Positions 16,646-25,363 of a stretch of DNA of 39,960 nt are shown here, piece after piece; position 1 is the stretch's first letter, and every line of letters starts with the position of its first letter. The stretch covers positions 1 through 39,960 of the forward strand of contig BNZC01000010.1 of assembly GCA_026000755.1 (NCBI GenBank), in the 5' to 3' direction. This DNA is from Clostridia bacterium (GTDB lineage Bacteria; Bacillota; Clostridia; Lachnospirales; Lachnospiraceae). Below the pieces are notes generated by a model, which saw only the letters and a program-made list of their open reading frames with translations, made no database searches and had not been told where the DNA came from. Both the position numbers and the translations under genes were made by a program.

Positions 16646-18250
16646 ATGGCAAAGAAAAAAAAGAATCCAAATGATCACATGCGAGTGGCAATTGTAGCGG
16701 AGGGGTGTTACCCTTATGTGGTAGGTGGTGTATCCTCTTGGGTACACAGCGTGATACAAAGTTTTCCGAATGTAGAGTTTGTGGTGGTGGCGATTGTTGC
16801 AAACCGTTCCCTAAGGGGAAAGTTTGTCTATGACATGTTGCCAAATGTGACGGAGGTACGGGAGCTTTATCTGGAGGATTATGATTGGTATCTGAAAAAA
16901 CCGTCCACAAAGCGTTTTAAGGTGAACAAAGAGGTGTACGGGGCATTGGAGAGTCTTGTGCTGAATAAGGATGTACAATGGGATCCGCTGTTTCATTTCT
17001 TTTCAGAGGAGGATTTTTCCTTAAACGATTTGTTGATGGGAGAGGATTTCTTAAACGTAGCGAAAGATGCCTATTATCTTCAATACAACCAGTGTACCTT
17101 TGCGGATTTTTTGTGGACGATTCGGTCGATTTATCTGCCTTTATTTTTAACCATGAAACTACAGCTTCCGGAAGCCGACCTCTATCATTGCGTGGCGACG
17201 GGATATGCAGGCGTGATTGGTAGCATGGCAAAGGTCATTTATGACAGCGGACTGTTGGTTTCCGAGCATGGAATCTACAGCCGTGAGCGTGAAGAAGAAT
17301 TAATCAAAGCCAAATGGGTGAAAGGAATTTATAAAAATATTTGGATTGATCAGTTTAAGAAGATGAGTATCGTTGCTTACAACAAAGCAGATAAGGTCAC
17401 AAGCTTGTATGAATATGCCCGTGAGCTTCAGATTGAGCTAGGCTGTCCCGAGGTTAAGACAGAGGTAACGCCCAATGGAATCAACACGCAAAACTTTGCG
17501 GATTTACCCGGAAAAACGGCGGAGGATGGGGATTTTATCAACATCGGAGCAGTCCTTCGTATAACCCCCATTAAGGATGTAAAGACCATGATTCGTGCCT
17601 TTGCTTTTGCAAAGGAGAAACAGCCGAAATTAAAATTATGGTTGATGGGACCGGATGATGAGGATCCCGAATACGCCAAAGAGTGTTTTGATATGGTAGA
17701 AAACCTAAAAATTCCCGATGTGGTATTTACAGGTAGGATTAACGTAAGAGAATACTTGGGACGTATGGATGCCACAATATTAACCAGTATCAGTGAGGGT
17801 CAGCCCCTAACTATCTTAGAGGGTTATGCGGCTCATAAACCCACCATTGCCACAGATGTAGGAAACTGCCGAGGGCTGATTTATGGGGAAGGATCGGATA
17901 AATTTGGTCCTGCCGGTATCTTAACCCATATCATGAATGTAGAAGAGGTTGCTCAAGCCATGATTGACATAGCGAACAAGCCGGAACAGCGTTATGCGAT
18001 GGGAGAAGCGGGTTATCAACGTGTTATGGCCCGCTATCGTATTGAGCATATGAAAGCCACCTACCGAGAAATCTATGAGAATTTTGCGGCAAAAAAGATG
18101 GTTATGTGGACAGAAGAAGTGTTTGATGTGAGGAACACGTCGGAGGGTCAAAAAGCATTGGAAGAAGGTAAGAAAGCTGCCTTGCGGGAAAAAAAGACCA
18201 CCGAGAGAAAAGGAAAAAACCAAATCAAGCAGAAAGCGGGAAGGGGGTAA
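16646..18250 (+). CDS. pelF: Pel polysaccharide glycosyltransferase PelF (GT4)
   Basis: Cytoplasmic GT-B enzyme that polymerises the Pel chain from UDP-sugar. 534 residues, slightly longer than the Pseudomonas protein because of a basic tail (KKTTERKGKNQIKQKAG). The N-terminus MRVAIVAEGCYPYVVGGVSSWV is highly typical of PelF, with the GGVS glycine loop. Also seen: DLYHCVATGYAG, SEHGIYSREREEEL, TPNGI, IGAVLRITPIKDVKTMI, and the GT4 EX7E pair E384/E392 in SEGQPLTILE. AGGAG lies before ATG 16646; pelG follows after 3 nt. This is the strongest single piece of evidence that the operon is of the Pel type. Confidence 0.93.
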   Translation: MAKKKKNPNDHMRVAIVAEGCYPYVVGGVSSWVHSVIQSFPNVEFVVVAIVANRSLRGKFVYDMLPNVTEVRELYLEDYDWYLKKPSTKRFKVNKEVYGALESLVLNKDVQWDPLFHFFSEEDFSLNDLLMGEDFLNVAKDAYYLQYNQCTFADFLWTIRSIYLPLFLTMKLQLPEADLYHCVATGYAGVIGSMAKVIYDSGLLVSEHGIYSREREEELIKAKWVKGIYKNIWIDQFKKMSIVAYNKADKVTSLYEYARELQIELGCPEVKTEVTPNGINTQNFADLPGKTAEDGDFINIGAVLRITPIKDVKTMIRAFAFAKEKQPKLKLWLMGPDDEDPEYAKECFDMVENLKIPDVVFTGRINVREYLGRMDATILTSISEGQPLTILEGYAAHKPTIATDVGNCRGLIYGEGSDKFGPAGILTHIMNVEEVAQAMIDIANKPEQRYAMGEAGYQRVMARYRIEHMKATYREIYENFAAKKMVMWTEEVFDVRNTSEGQKALEEGKKAALREKKTTERKGKNQIKQKAGRG

Positions 18251-18253
18251 GAT

Positions 18254-19741
18254 ATGTCAGGAATTGGTGTTACTCTTAAGAAATTCTTTAATCGACACAA
18301 TGTGGCATCGAATATCATTGGTATGGGATACAGTGCCATGGTTACCGTTGCACCCATGTTTGTGGTTATCGGATGTATTTTGTTGATGCAGGCTGTCTTA
18401 GGTTATGAGGCGGTGGGCTATGCCCAACGGAATCTCTTTGCCTGTACGGTATTGTATATCTTTATTTTTTCCCTGCTTACGGCATCGCCCTTTAATGCCG
18501 TTTTATCCCGTTATATGTCGGACGTTATCTATGAGGAACGGCCGGAGGATATTTTGCCCTGTTATTATGTGGGATTGTTGCTTAATATCATCCTAAGTAC
18601 TATGGTTGCCATTCCTTTTTGTATCTGGGAGCATGTGGTTGGAGAGGTGCCCATCCATTTTGTCTTTACCGGTTACTGCGGTTATGTCTGTCTTGTTATG
18701 GTGTTTTACTCCATGCTGTATCTGTCCATTGCAAAGGATTACAAAGAGATTTCGTTCTTTTTCCTCTTGGGCATGGTTGTAGCATTTTTGTTTTCTTGGA
18801 TCTTTGTAAAGGGTCTGCATATGGAGATTACCTATTCCATGTTGCTTGGTTTAGCCATTGGCTTCTTTTTGACTGCCACCATGGAGATGGCAAGTGTAAT
18901 CTATTATTTTAAGGAAAACAGCGGGCGTTATAAGCCGGTGCTTTCGTATTTTCGTATTTACTGGCAACTTATTGTCATTAACTTTATGTATACGGCGGGT
19001 CTTTATGTGCATAATTTCGTATTCTGGACAACGGATTTGCGTATTGTGGTAGCCAAGAGCTTTATCTCGGCACCCAGTTATGACATGGCGACTTGTATTG
19101 CCATGTTTACCAATATTTCTATGACGGTTATCTTTATTTCTCAAGTGGAAATGCACTTCCGTGACCGTTATAAGGCCTATTCGGAGTCCGTTATCGGCGG
19201 GCGGGGTATGGATGTAGAGAAAAACAAGAAAATGATGTTCTCCACCTTAGCGGATCAGGTCATGAGCTTGGTGCGTATCCAGTTTATCATTTCGGTTGTT
19301 ATCTATCTGGTTTGTGTGGTGGTACTGCCTCGCATGGGCTTTGCAGGTACTGTAATGGAGATTTATCCTTGCCTTGCCGCCGGTTACTTTATTTTGTTTA
19401 TCATGTATTCCCTGATTATCTTCCATTATTATTTCAATGATTTAACGGGGGGGGTACTTACTGCAACTGCGTTTTTTGCAGCTACGATTCTGGGCGCTAT
19501 CTTCTCCAGTCATCTTGCCATGAACTGGTATGGTCTGGGACTTGTAATCGGAACCATAGTTGGATGGACTTCTGCTTTCATGCGTCTTCGTTGGACGGAG
19601 CGGAATATGGATGCCCACATCTTCTGTAGGGGCGATTTGTATCCAAGGAGAAAAGGGGTGCGGCCATCGGATACGGTGTACAGTGCTTATGATGTACTTC
19701 GCAGCCCCAAGAAACTTGCTACTGCTGATGTGGAGGATTAA
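18254..19741 (+). CDS. pelG: Pel polysaccharide flippase/transporter PelG
   Basis: Polytopic membrane protein of the MOP/flippase superfamily, thought to move the growing Pel chain across the membrane in complex with PelD and PelE. 495 residues with about 12 hydrophobic helices. The N-terminus (GIGVTLKKF) precedes the first helix region GYSAMVTVAPMFVVIGCILLMQ; further typical pieces are SRYMSDVIYEERPEDILPCYY and YFNDLTGGVLTA. A run of eight G (19447-19454) encodes the Gly-Gly of the latter; the frame is intact. The ribosome binding site AAGGGGG precedes ATG 18254. Immediate linkage to pelF matches known Pel loci. Confidence 0.92.
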   Translation: MSGIGVTLKKFFNRHNVASNIIGMGYSAMVTVAPMFVVIGCILLMQAVLGYEAVGYAQRNLFACTVLYIFIFSLLTASPFNAVLSRYMSDVIYEERPEDILPCYYVGLLLNIILSTMVAIPFCIWEHVVGEVPIHFVFTGYCGYVCLVMVFYSMLYLSIAKDYKEISFFFLLGMVVAFLFSWIFVKGLHMEITYSMLLGLAIGFFLTATMEMASVIYYFKENSGRYKPVLSYFRIYWQLIVINFMYTAGLYVHNFVFWTTDLRIVVAKSFISAPSYDMATCIAMFTNISMTVIFISQVEMHFRDRYKAYSESVIGGRGMDVEKNKKMMFSTLADQVMSLVRIQFIISVVIYLVCVVVLPRMGFAGTVMEIYPCLAAGYFILFIMYSLIIFHYYFNDLTGGVLTATAFFAATILGAIFSSHLAMNWYGLGLVIGTIVGWTSAFMRLRWTERNMDAHIFCRGDLYPRRKGVRPSDTVYSAYDVLRSPKKLATADVED

Positions 19742-19746
19742 GAGTT

Positions 19747-20208
19747 ATGGCTCTGTTGACGGATTTAAGACTTGTTTTAATTATCGTAGGGGTTCTCATG
19801 CTCTTTTTGACCTTTGTGGAATATGCCAGAAAAGATCTGACGGAAACCATGAGTTCCATTTGGGGTATTTTTAACATAGCCCTGATTGTGGTGGCATTAT
19901 TCAATCCCATATGGTGGTGGGCAAATCGGGGGGGAACTCGTATTTATCTCTTGATTTTCCTTGTATTTCTGGTGTTGATTGGGGCGGTATTCGCTCTAAG
20001 TATAACCCTTTCCCATCAGATGATGAAAGATCGAGAGATTGCGATTCAAGTTTCTCTGTTGATTCAGGAAAATGAACAATTTCGGACACAGCTGCGAGCA
20101 TTAGAGCAGCGGGTGCAGCTATCGGCGGAGCAAGAGAATGAGGAGCATTTGCAAGCAGAACAGGCAGCAGATAAAACTTCTCTTTTCCCTACAAAGGAGG
20201 GAGCATGA
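19747..20208 (+). CDS. DUF2304-like small membrane protein
   Basis: 153 residues: three membrane helices (about 8-24, 38-58 and 66-88) followed by a hydrophilic coiled-coil tail (IQENEQFRTQLRALEQRVQLSAEQENEEHLQAEQ split over about 105-140). This resembles DUF2304 proteins, which are usually encoded beside family 2 glycosyltransferases that make polyprenyl-phosphate sugars; such a GT2 lies two genes downstream. The tail is longer than in typical DUF2304 proteins of about 115 residues. Its stop overlaps the next gene's ATG (ATGA). A G7 run lies at 19928-19934. Function unknown; a membrane partner of the GT2 is inference. Confidence 0.6.
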   Translation: MALLTDLRLVLIIVGVLMLFLTFVEYARKDLTETMSSIWGIFNIALIVVALFNPIWWWANRGGTRIYLLIFLVFLVLIGAVFALSITLSHQMMKDREIAIQVSLLIQENEQFRTQLRALEQRVQLSAEQENEEHLQAEQAADKTSLFPTKEGA

Positions 20209-21455
20209 GACAGGAGAAAAAAACAATCCTAGTTGTTATCAATACTCTGGGACATGCAGGTGCAGAGGTGGCTCTCCTGGAGATGCTTCGTCATATTACG
20301 CCTGACCGTTATAGAGTGGATCTTTATATACTCATGGGGCAGGGCGAAATGGTTCATCTGCTTCCCCCTCATGTACGGGTTTTGAACAAGACGTATAAGG
20401 ACGTAAGTGTTTTGGCAAAAGAGGGCAGGGGTCATCTCTATCGCACGGTGCTTTCTGCGGCGTTTCGCAGAGGAACCATTATTCGCCGCATTCCCTATCT
20501 GCTGAAAAATCTTATCGCTATGATGAAAGATAAAAAAATCTGGGGAGAAAAACTGCTCTGGAGGATACTTGCAGACGGAGGAATGCGTTTAAAAGAAGAA
20601 TATGATCTTGCGGTTTCCTATCTGGAGGGTGGATCAGCTTATTATGTGACGGATTATGTCAAAGCAAAAAAGAAAGCAACTTGGGTGCATGTGGATTACG
20701 GCAGGGCGGGTTATACCAGAGCCTTAGATCTTGACTGCTACCTCTCCTTTGACCGTATTTTCCCTGTTTCGGATGAGGTAAAGGATAGTTTTCTTAAGGT
20801 CTATCCGGAATGTGCAGATAAGACGATGGTATTTCGAAACTTTATCAATCAAGAGGCAATTAGAGAACGAGCAAAGGAAAAGGGCGGTTTTTCAGAACTT
20901 GAACCGGAGGGCAATCACACGATTCGACTGCTTACGATTGGGCGGCTGACCTATCAGAAAGCCTTTGATATTTCCATAGAGGCGATGAAACTGATAAAAG
21001 ATGCAGGTTTTTCGGCGTGTTGGTATGTTTTGGGAGATGGAAACCAAAGGCAAAGCTTGGAAAAGCTGATACAAGATTTGGGTTTACAAGAAGACTTTAA
21101 GCTCTTGGGTGCGGTGAATAATCCCTATCCCTATCTTGCCCAGACCACGATTTACGTACATGCCAGTCGTTTTGAAGGAAAGAGCATTGCGATTCAAGAA
21201 GCGCAGACCTTGGGCTGTTCCATTATTGCATCGGATTGCAGCGGCAATCGGGAGCAGATTGTTCCGGGTGTGGATGGTCTGTTATGCGATTTGACACCGG
21301 AAAGCATTAAGGAGGCAGTCGTACGACTGATTCAAAACGAAGAAGAGCGGAAACGCTTTGGGGAAGCGGCTAAGAATAAAAAAATCGTGCATTTAGAGGA
21401 TTTGGACATGTTATTATCTTTAGTAGAAGATGAGGACGAAAAGAATGGAAACTAA
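20205..21455 (+). CDS. Family 4 glycosyltransferase
   Basis: 416-residue GT-B enzyme. The N-terminal half starts ILVVINTLGHAGAEVALLEML, typical of GT4 enzymes acting on exopolysaccharide. The C-terminal half has LLTIGRLTYQKAFDISIEAM, YVLGDGNQRQSLEKLI and the EX7E motif EGKSIAIQE (E324, E332), then SDCSGNREQI. No signal peptide or membrane helix. AAGGAGGG precedes the ATG, which overlaps the DUF2304 stop. Sugar and acceptor cannot be told from sequence. Position after pelG suggests a later step, such as branching or primer synthesis, for the same polymer. Confidence 0.88.
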   Translation: MRQEKKTILVVINTLGHAGAEVALLEMLRHITPDRYRVDLYILMGQGEMVHLLPPHVRVLNKTYKDVSVLAKEGRGHLYRTVLSAAFRRGTIIRRIPYLLKNLIAMMKDKKIWGEKLLWRILADGGMRLKEEYDLAVSYLEGGSAYYVTDYVKAKKKATWVHVDYGRAGYTRALDLDCYLSFDRIFPVSDEVKDSFLKVYPECADKTMVFRNFINQEAIRERAKEKGGFSELEPEGNHTIRLLTIGRLTYQKAFDISIEAMKLIKDAGFSACWYVLGDGNQRQSLEKLIQDLGLQEDFKLLGAVNNPYPYLAQTTIYVHASRFEGKSIAIQEAQTLGCSIIASDCSGNREQIVPGVDGLLCDLTPESIKEAVVRLIQNEEERKRFGEAAKNKKIVHLEDLDMLLSLVEDEDEKNGN

Positions 21456-22245
21456 TGCCAAAACAAACCAAAAAGAAGTGCTGATTATTATGCCGGCCTA
21501 CAATGAGGAGTATAACATTGGGCAAGTTTTAGAGAGCATTGACAATAGTGATTGGGCGGATCTTGCGGATGTTTTGGTTATGAATGATGCCTCTACGGAT
21601 CACACGGCGCAGATTGTCAGAAAAGATCACCATATGGTTGTGACCCATATCTTTAATCTGGGCTACGGAAACGGTTTACAGTTAGGCTATAAGTATGCTG
21701 CGCGAAAGGGGTATCGCTATCTGATTCAGATGGATGCGGACGGGCAGCACGATATTTGCAATGTGCCGCTTATCTATGAAAAGCTAAAAGAAACGGATGA
21801 TGAGGGTCATACCCCTGATTTTGTGTTGGGAGCACGTTTTATGGAAGGGAGCGCACCCTTTAAGACTTCGGTATTTAAGAAGATTGCCTATGCCTTTTTT
21901 CGTAGAATAATCAAGGGTATCACAGGGAAGAGAATCGCAGATCCTACTACGGGCTTACAGGGTTTAAGCCGTCGTGCCTTTGTGTTTTGCTCAAAGTACA
22001 ACCAATTTGAGGACAAGTATCCGGATGCAAATGTTATTATTCAGATGTCTTTACTGGGTTTTCGTGTAGAGGAGATTCCGGCTGTTATGCATATTAGGGA
22101 GAGCGGGGTTAGTATGCATTCGGGTATTATCGGGCCTTGTCGTTATATGATACGCATGTTTATTTCTATATTGGCAGTATTCTATCGGATTAAGATACTG
22201 AAATGGTATCAAAAACCCATTGTCGATGATGCGGCTGATTTTTAG
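21445..22245 (+). CDS. Family 2 glycosyltransferase (DPM/GtrB-like)
   Basis: GT-A enzyme of about 266 residues, similar to polyprenyl-phosphate sugar synthases. Seen: LIIMPAYNEEYNIGQVLESI, VMNDASTDHTAQIV, GNGLQLGYKYAARKGY, the metal-binding D97-A-D99 in QMDADGQHD, and ADPTTGLQGLSRRA. The C-terminus has one hydrophobic stretch (MFISILAVFY) and no large membrane domain. ATG 21445 (GAGG 9 nt upstream) is preferred to ATG 21430, giving an 11-nt overlap with the GT4 gene. With the DUF2304 protein it may make a lipid-linked sugar that the GT-C-like proteins could use; that link is inference. Confidence 0.88.
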   Translation: METNAKTNQKEVLIIMPAYNEEYNIGQVLESIDNSDWADLADVLVMNDASTDHTAQIVRKDHHMVVTHIFNLGYGNGLQLGYKYAARKGYRYLIQMDADGQHDICNVPLIYEKLKETDDEGHTPDFVLGARFMEGSAPFKTSVFKKIAYAFFRRIIKGITGKRIADPTTGLQGLSRRAFVFCSKYNQFEDKYPDANVIIQMSLLGFRVEEIPAVMHIRESGVSMHSGIIGPCRYMIRMFISILAVFYRIKILKWYQKPIVDDAADF

Positions 22246-23626
22246 GAAAAAGGAAGCCCCGTTTTTTTCCAAAGAGTTACCGCAAGAGGGCAGAAATCTT
22301 TTGAAAAATCCCGGTGGGGGTTGGTATCGGATTTATACCCTGCTTGCAGATACCGATATTGTAGACAAAGAATTGATTTGGAGTCTCCATGAAGAAGATG
22401 TCCTTGTCTTTCTCTTAATAGACATTGGTATGTACCAAAAAGAAAAGATTTCCCAAGAGGGATTACGTATCATCCGCCATATCCTAAGTTTTTTTGAAGA
22501 ACATGGAAAGGAAATGATTCTGCGTTTCGTTTATGACAGGGAAGGGCGGGGGATGTTAAAGGAACCGCCCTATTTTGACTTAGTACGGGAACATATGCGG
22601 CAAATCGGAGAAATTGTGGCGGAATACGCAAGTTCTATTTATACCATGCAGGGGATTTTTGTCGGGAACTGGGGCGAAATGCACGGTTCTAAGTTTTTGG
22701 CGAAAGAGCAGGTTAAACTATTGACGGAAACCCTTTGGGAGTCCTGCGGCAAATCCATACCTATGGCAGTGCGAAAGCCTGCCCATTGGCGTATGATTTT
22801 CCCCGAGAAAGAGGGAGAACATATCTTGCAAGTTGCGAAAGACCCTCGGGCAAGCGATAGGGCGGCTATGCGGGTGGGTCTGTATGATGATGCCATCCTC
22901 TCCTCGGATGATGATATGGGTACCTTTGGCATAAAGCCACGGCGAGAGTCTGCTTGGACAGATAGTTGGCTGCCGGAGGACGAATTGCGGTTTCTCATGG
23001 GTCTGGGCGGACATTTTCCCATAGGTGGTGAAACAGCCAAGACAGCTTCCGGGGTGAAAGAGCGTTCCTTTGATGAGATTATAGCAGTATTACGCCGTAT
23101 GAGGATTAGTTACTTAAATTGCGTACATGATGCCAGCGTACTCACAAAGTGGAAAAAGATTTTTTGTGAGCAGGAGGGTGTGTGGCTTGGCATAAGTCTG
23201 TACGACTATGTTGGTGTACATTTAGCTTACCGTTTTGTAATAAGGGAAGCAGAGATCAAAAAGCAGAAGAAAAAAGGGAAAGTGCGGTATGTGCTTTGCT
23301 TGACCATTGAAAATACGGGATTTTCCAGGTGCTTTGAAAAAGGGGTTCTGTCCTTACTTTTGAAAGAAGACAGAGCAAAACAAAGCAACATAAAAGCTTG
23401 TAACACAGAAATAGTAAGACATATCGACATACGAAATTGGGAGAGCGGACAGCTCACAAAAATCACCCATGAAATTCAAGAAATTAGCGGCGAAGGTATC
23501 TTATATCTATGCCTTCGCCGCAAAAAGGATAACAGGACCATTTACTTTGCCAACCAAGGGAACCAAGGAAACCAAGCGGAAATAATCTTGGGGAGGTTTT
23601 CTACAGAAACATCGCCCAGTTCATAG
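22226..23626 (+). CDS. DUF4874/DUF4832 TIM-barrel-like protein, plus-strand copy
   Basis: About 466 residues and the last gene of the operon. N-terminal DUF4874-like part: NPGGGWYRIYTL, FLLIDIGMYQKEKIS, ILRFVYDREGRG and GIFVGNWGEMHGSKFL, where the Glu of WGEMH is a plausible glycosidase-type acid. C-terminal DUF4832-like part: RVGLYDDAI, GGETAKT, RISYLNCVHD and a beta-sandwich tail with LTIENTGF. No signal peptide. The start is uncertain: ATG 22226 and 22229 both lie inside the GT2 gene and neither has a good ribosome binding site. The 3' end overlaps the convergent paralog by 85 nt. Carbohydrate processing is inferred from fold family and context. Confidence 0.7.
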   Translation: MMRLIFRKKEAPFFSKELPQEGRNLLKNPGGGWYRIYTLLADTDIVDKELIWSLHEEDVLVFLLIDIGMYQKEKISQEGLRIIRHILSFFEEHGKEMILRFVYDREGRGMLKEPPYFDLVREHMRQIGEIVAEYASSIYTMQGIFVGNWGEMHGSKFLAKEQVKLLTETLWESCGKSIPMAVRKPAHWRMIFPEKEGEHILQVAKDPRASDRAAMRVGLYDDAILSSDDDMGTFGIKPRRESAWTDSWLPEDELRFLMGLGGHFPIGGETAKTASGVKERSFDEIIAVLRRMRISYLNCVHDASVLTKWKKIFCEQEGVWLGISLYDYVGVHLAYRFVIREAEIKKQKKKGKVRYVLCLTIENTGFSRCFEKGVLSLLLKEDRAKQSNIKACNTEIVRHIDIRNWESGQLTKITHEIQEISGEGILYLCLRRKKDNRTIYFANQGNQGNQAEIILGRFSTETSPSS

Positions 23627-24867
23627 CCCTTGTCCGTAAGGGGCAGGGTATTGGCCAACTTGATTTGTTCTCCCGTAGCTATGTCCGTTATGTTTAGCCA
23701 AATTTTGTGTTCGCCCTCCCCCAGTTCCTCAGGTTTGAAAGAAATCGTGTAGGTAGCAGAGGTGGCATTGTCAAGGAAACGCAAATCTCCCGGCACGGGA
23801 AGAGCGGTCAACAGTCTCGGATGCTTGCCGTGGTCAAGGGATATGACCATCTGCATAGGTCGTATGGCGTTGGCAAAGCCAACGTTCTCCAAGGTAAAAC
23901 TAAGGCTTGCTGTTTCTTCCTCAAAAAGCTTAAAGCCGTAATCTAAGGCGGAGGAACGCAATACATAACGATAGCCTAAGTGGTTCTTGATATAGTCGTT
24001 CCCATTCATTCCATGGAATACACCATCTCCATTGTAGGTGATGTTTTTCCATTTACCCGGTGACGTTGGATCGTACAGGGCATTTACGTAAGAAACGTGC
24101 ATGAGAGAAAGGTCTGCAAGAGCTTGCTCAAAATTATTCAAGAGGTTTTCCGGTATCAGTTCTCCGCCGTTTGGAACATAGTGGCAGAGTTTGTCTTGGA
24201 AATCCAGTTCGAAGGCACGACCTTCTGCGCCATAGGTTCCATAGTCCAACTCTCCGCCAAACATACCATCGTTAAATAGCCCTAAGCGGGCGGCGGGAGT
24301 TCCGCTAAAGGCATCTCCTTTGGGAAGGGGTTCTAGCCGTTCTGCAATGTCACGTAGCTGAGAAGGAGTACGCACGGATAGAAAGATGGAGGGATCGCTG
24401 ACAGAGGCAAGGTGTGCAAACAAAGCACGTGTGTTTTCTATTGCCATATAATTGGAGTGGTGCATTTCTCCCCAACTTCCAAGAAAAAGACCCTGTAAGA
24501 TATAGACGTGATCCTTGTGACTATTTACTACTTTACAAACTTGACTCATATGTGTTAAAATAGTGTTGATGTCGCCGGGTTCGCTTGATTGTCCCTCACC
24601 ATCCCAGTCATAGATAAAGCGTAGAATAATGCCCTTGTTCGCATCGCCCCATGTAGATAAGATCATGTCAAGCATGGATAAACCCTGATCTGAAATGGAA
24701 CCGTTTCGATAATTCTTTAGGTTAATCATGAGAAAGACGGTGCGGCGTGCAGATTTCTCTGCGGTTTCTAATACCGTAGACTTTAGAGCATCATAATTAT
24801 CATCCGACAATTGGTAGGATGATATATCATAAAAGCCTTCGTAGGGATCCTTTTTCTTGCAAGACAT
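23542..24867 (-). CDS. DUF4874/DUF4832 TIM-barrel-like protein, minus-strand copy
   Basis: 441 residues, paralogous to the product at 22226. Matching pieces: DPYEGFYDIS against NPGGGWYRIY, VFLMINLKNYRNGSIS, ILRFIYDWDGEG, GLFLGSWGEMHHSNY, LSVRTPSQL against MAVRKPAHW, RLGLFNDGMFGGELDYGTYG, GGELIPEN, HVSYVNALYD and SFTLENVGF. ATG 24867 is the only start in the open frame; no signal peptide and no clear ribosome binding site are present, and the protein begins about 25 residues later than its paralog. It has its own promoter (24893-24922), so it is regulated apart from the operon it faces. Role in the same polysaccharide pathway is inferred from homology and position. Confidence 0.72.
   Translation of the reverse strand: MSCKKKDPYEGFYDISSYQLSDDNYDALKSTVLETAEKSARRTVFLMINLKNYRNGSISDQGLSMLDMILSTWGDANKGIILRFIYDWDGEGQSSEPGDINTILTHMSQVCKVVNSHKDHVYILQGLFLGSWGEMHHSNYMAIENTRALFAHLASVSDPSIFLSVRTPSQLRDIAERLEPLPKGDAFSGTPAARLGLFNDGMFGGELDYGTYGAEGRAFELDFQDKLCHYVPNGGELIPENLLNNFEQALADLSLMHVSYVNALYDPTSPGKWKNITYNGDGVFHGMNGNDYIKNHLGYRYVLRSSALDYGFKLFEEETASLSFTLENVGFANAIRPMQMVISLDHGKHPRLLTALPVPGDLRFLDNATSATYTISFKPEELGEGEHKIWLNITDIATGEQIKLANTLPLTDKGYELGDVSVENLPKIISAWFPWFPWLAK
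23552..23578 (+). repeat. Three 9-nt repeats read in both overlapping genes
   Basis: AACCAAGGG, AACCAAGGA and AACCAAGCG in tandem, inside the 85-nt overlap of the two DUF4832 genes. On the plus strand they encode NQG-NQG-NQA; on the minus strand they give the tryptophan-rich tail WFPWFPWL. Both readings are at C-termini. Confidence 0.85.
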
Positions 24868-24892
24868 TGCTGTCTTAATTTTATTGGTGGAT

Positions 24893-24922
24893 AGTGTAGT
24901 TGTTACAAAGGTTGAATGTCAA
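24893..24922 (-). promoter_or_regulatory. Promoter of the minus-strand DUF4832 gene
   Basis: On the minus strand TTGACA (24922-24917), an 18-nt spacer and TACACT (24898-24893). Transcription would begin about 20 nt before ATG 24867, leaving a short leader without an evident Shine-Dalgarno site. The -35 box is a perfect consensus. Confidence 0.6.
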
Positions 24923-24965
24923 GATAACTCCCACTTTTTCAGAGCAATGTCCATCCTTGTGTGAG

Positions 24966-25133
24966 TCAGCCTTTCTCAAATTCAGGTATATTTAACATTG
25001 CTCTCAAGGGAATATAAGCAGGAACATTCTGCGAATCTTCAAGTTGACTATAGGGATTTACCCAATCTTGAGAAAGAAACTTCTAAAACCAGTAGAACTT
25101 ACTTTGGGAATTTACTGCGTTTTTTGTCACACT
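24966..25133 (-). pseudogene. Coding-like remnant, unidentified
   Basis: A minus-strand frame that reads naturally for 38 residues (QDWVNPYSQLEDSQNV, then PAYIPLRAMLNIPEFEKG) up to TGA at 24968-24966, but is cut by an in-frame TAG at 25085-25083. The same frame continues upstream for about 15 residues (NSQSKFYWF). No start codon with a ribosome binding site was found. It looks like the decayed tail of a gene, possibly mobile-element cargo; I do not recognise the family. A chance open frame is possible. Confidence 0.3.
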
Positions 25134-25208
25134 ACCTTCTCATTTGTAATATTTTAATATATTTTTTCAGCCCCCTTGACAACATCTCTCGGAGTGCGTG
25201 GCACGAAC

Positions 25209-25353
25209 TTAGTTGAGGGAACCTCCTTTAGGGGAGTCTTCTCTCCCTAGTCGCTCCAATGCTTTTTCTATATGATAGGCGAAGTGACTCTCTGCTTCTA
25301 TATTTCTCCCAAACTTCCCCAATTTTGCTTTAGACCATAGAACGAATTGCAAC
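25209..25353 (-). pseudogene. Second coding-like remnant in the same gap
   Basis: A minus-strand frame just after the germination gene, encoding WSKAKLGKFGRN, then EAESHFAYHIEKALERLG, ending EDSPKGGSLN and TAA at 25211-25209. The composition looks protein-like (amphipathic helix HFAYHIEKALERL) but there is no ATG or ribosome binding site; only TTG codons could start it. It is either a degraded gene end or a small ORF. The rest of 24923-25363 holds AT-rich sequence with a promoter-like TTGTCA/TATTAA pair near 25185-25155 on the minus strand. Confidence 0.3.
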
Positions 25354-25363
25354 AAAACCGATG

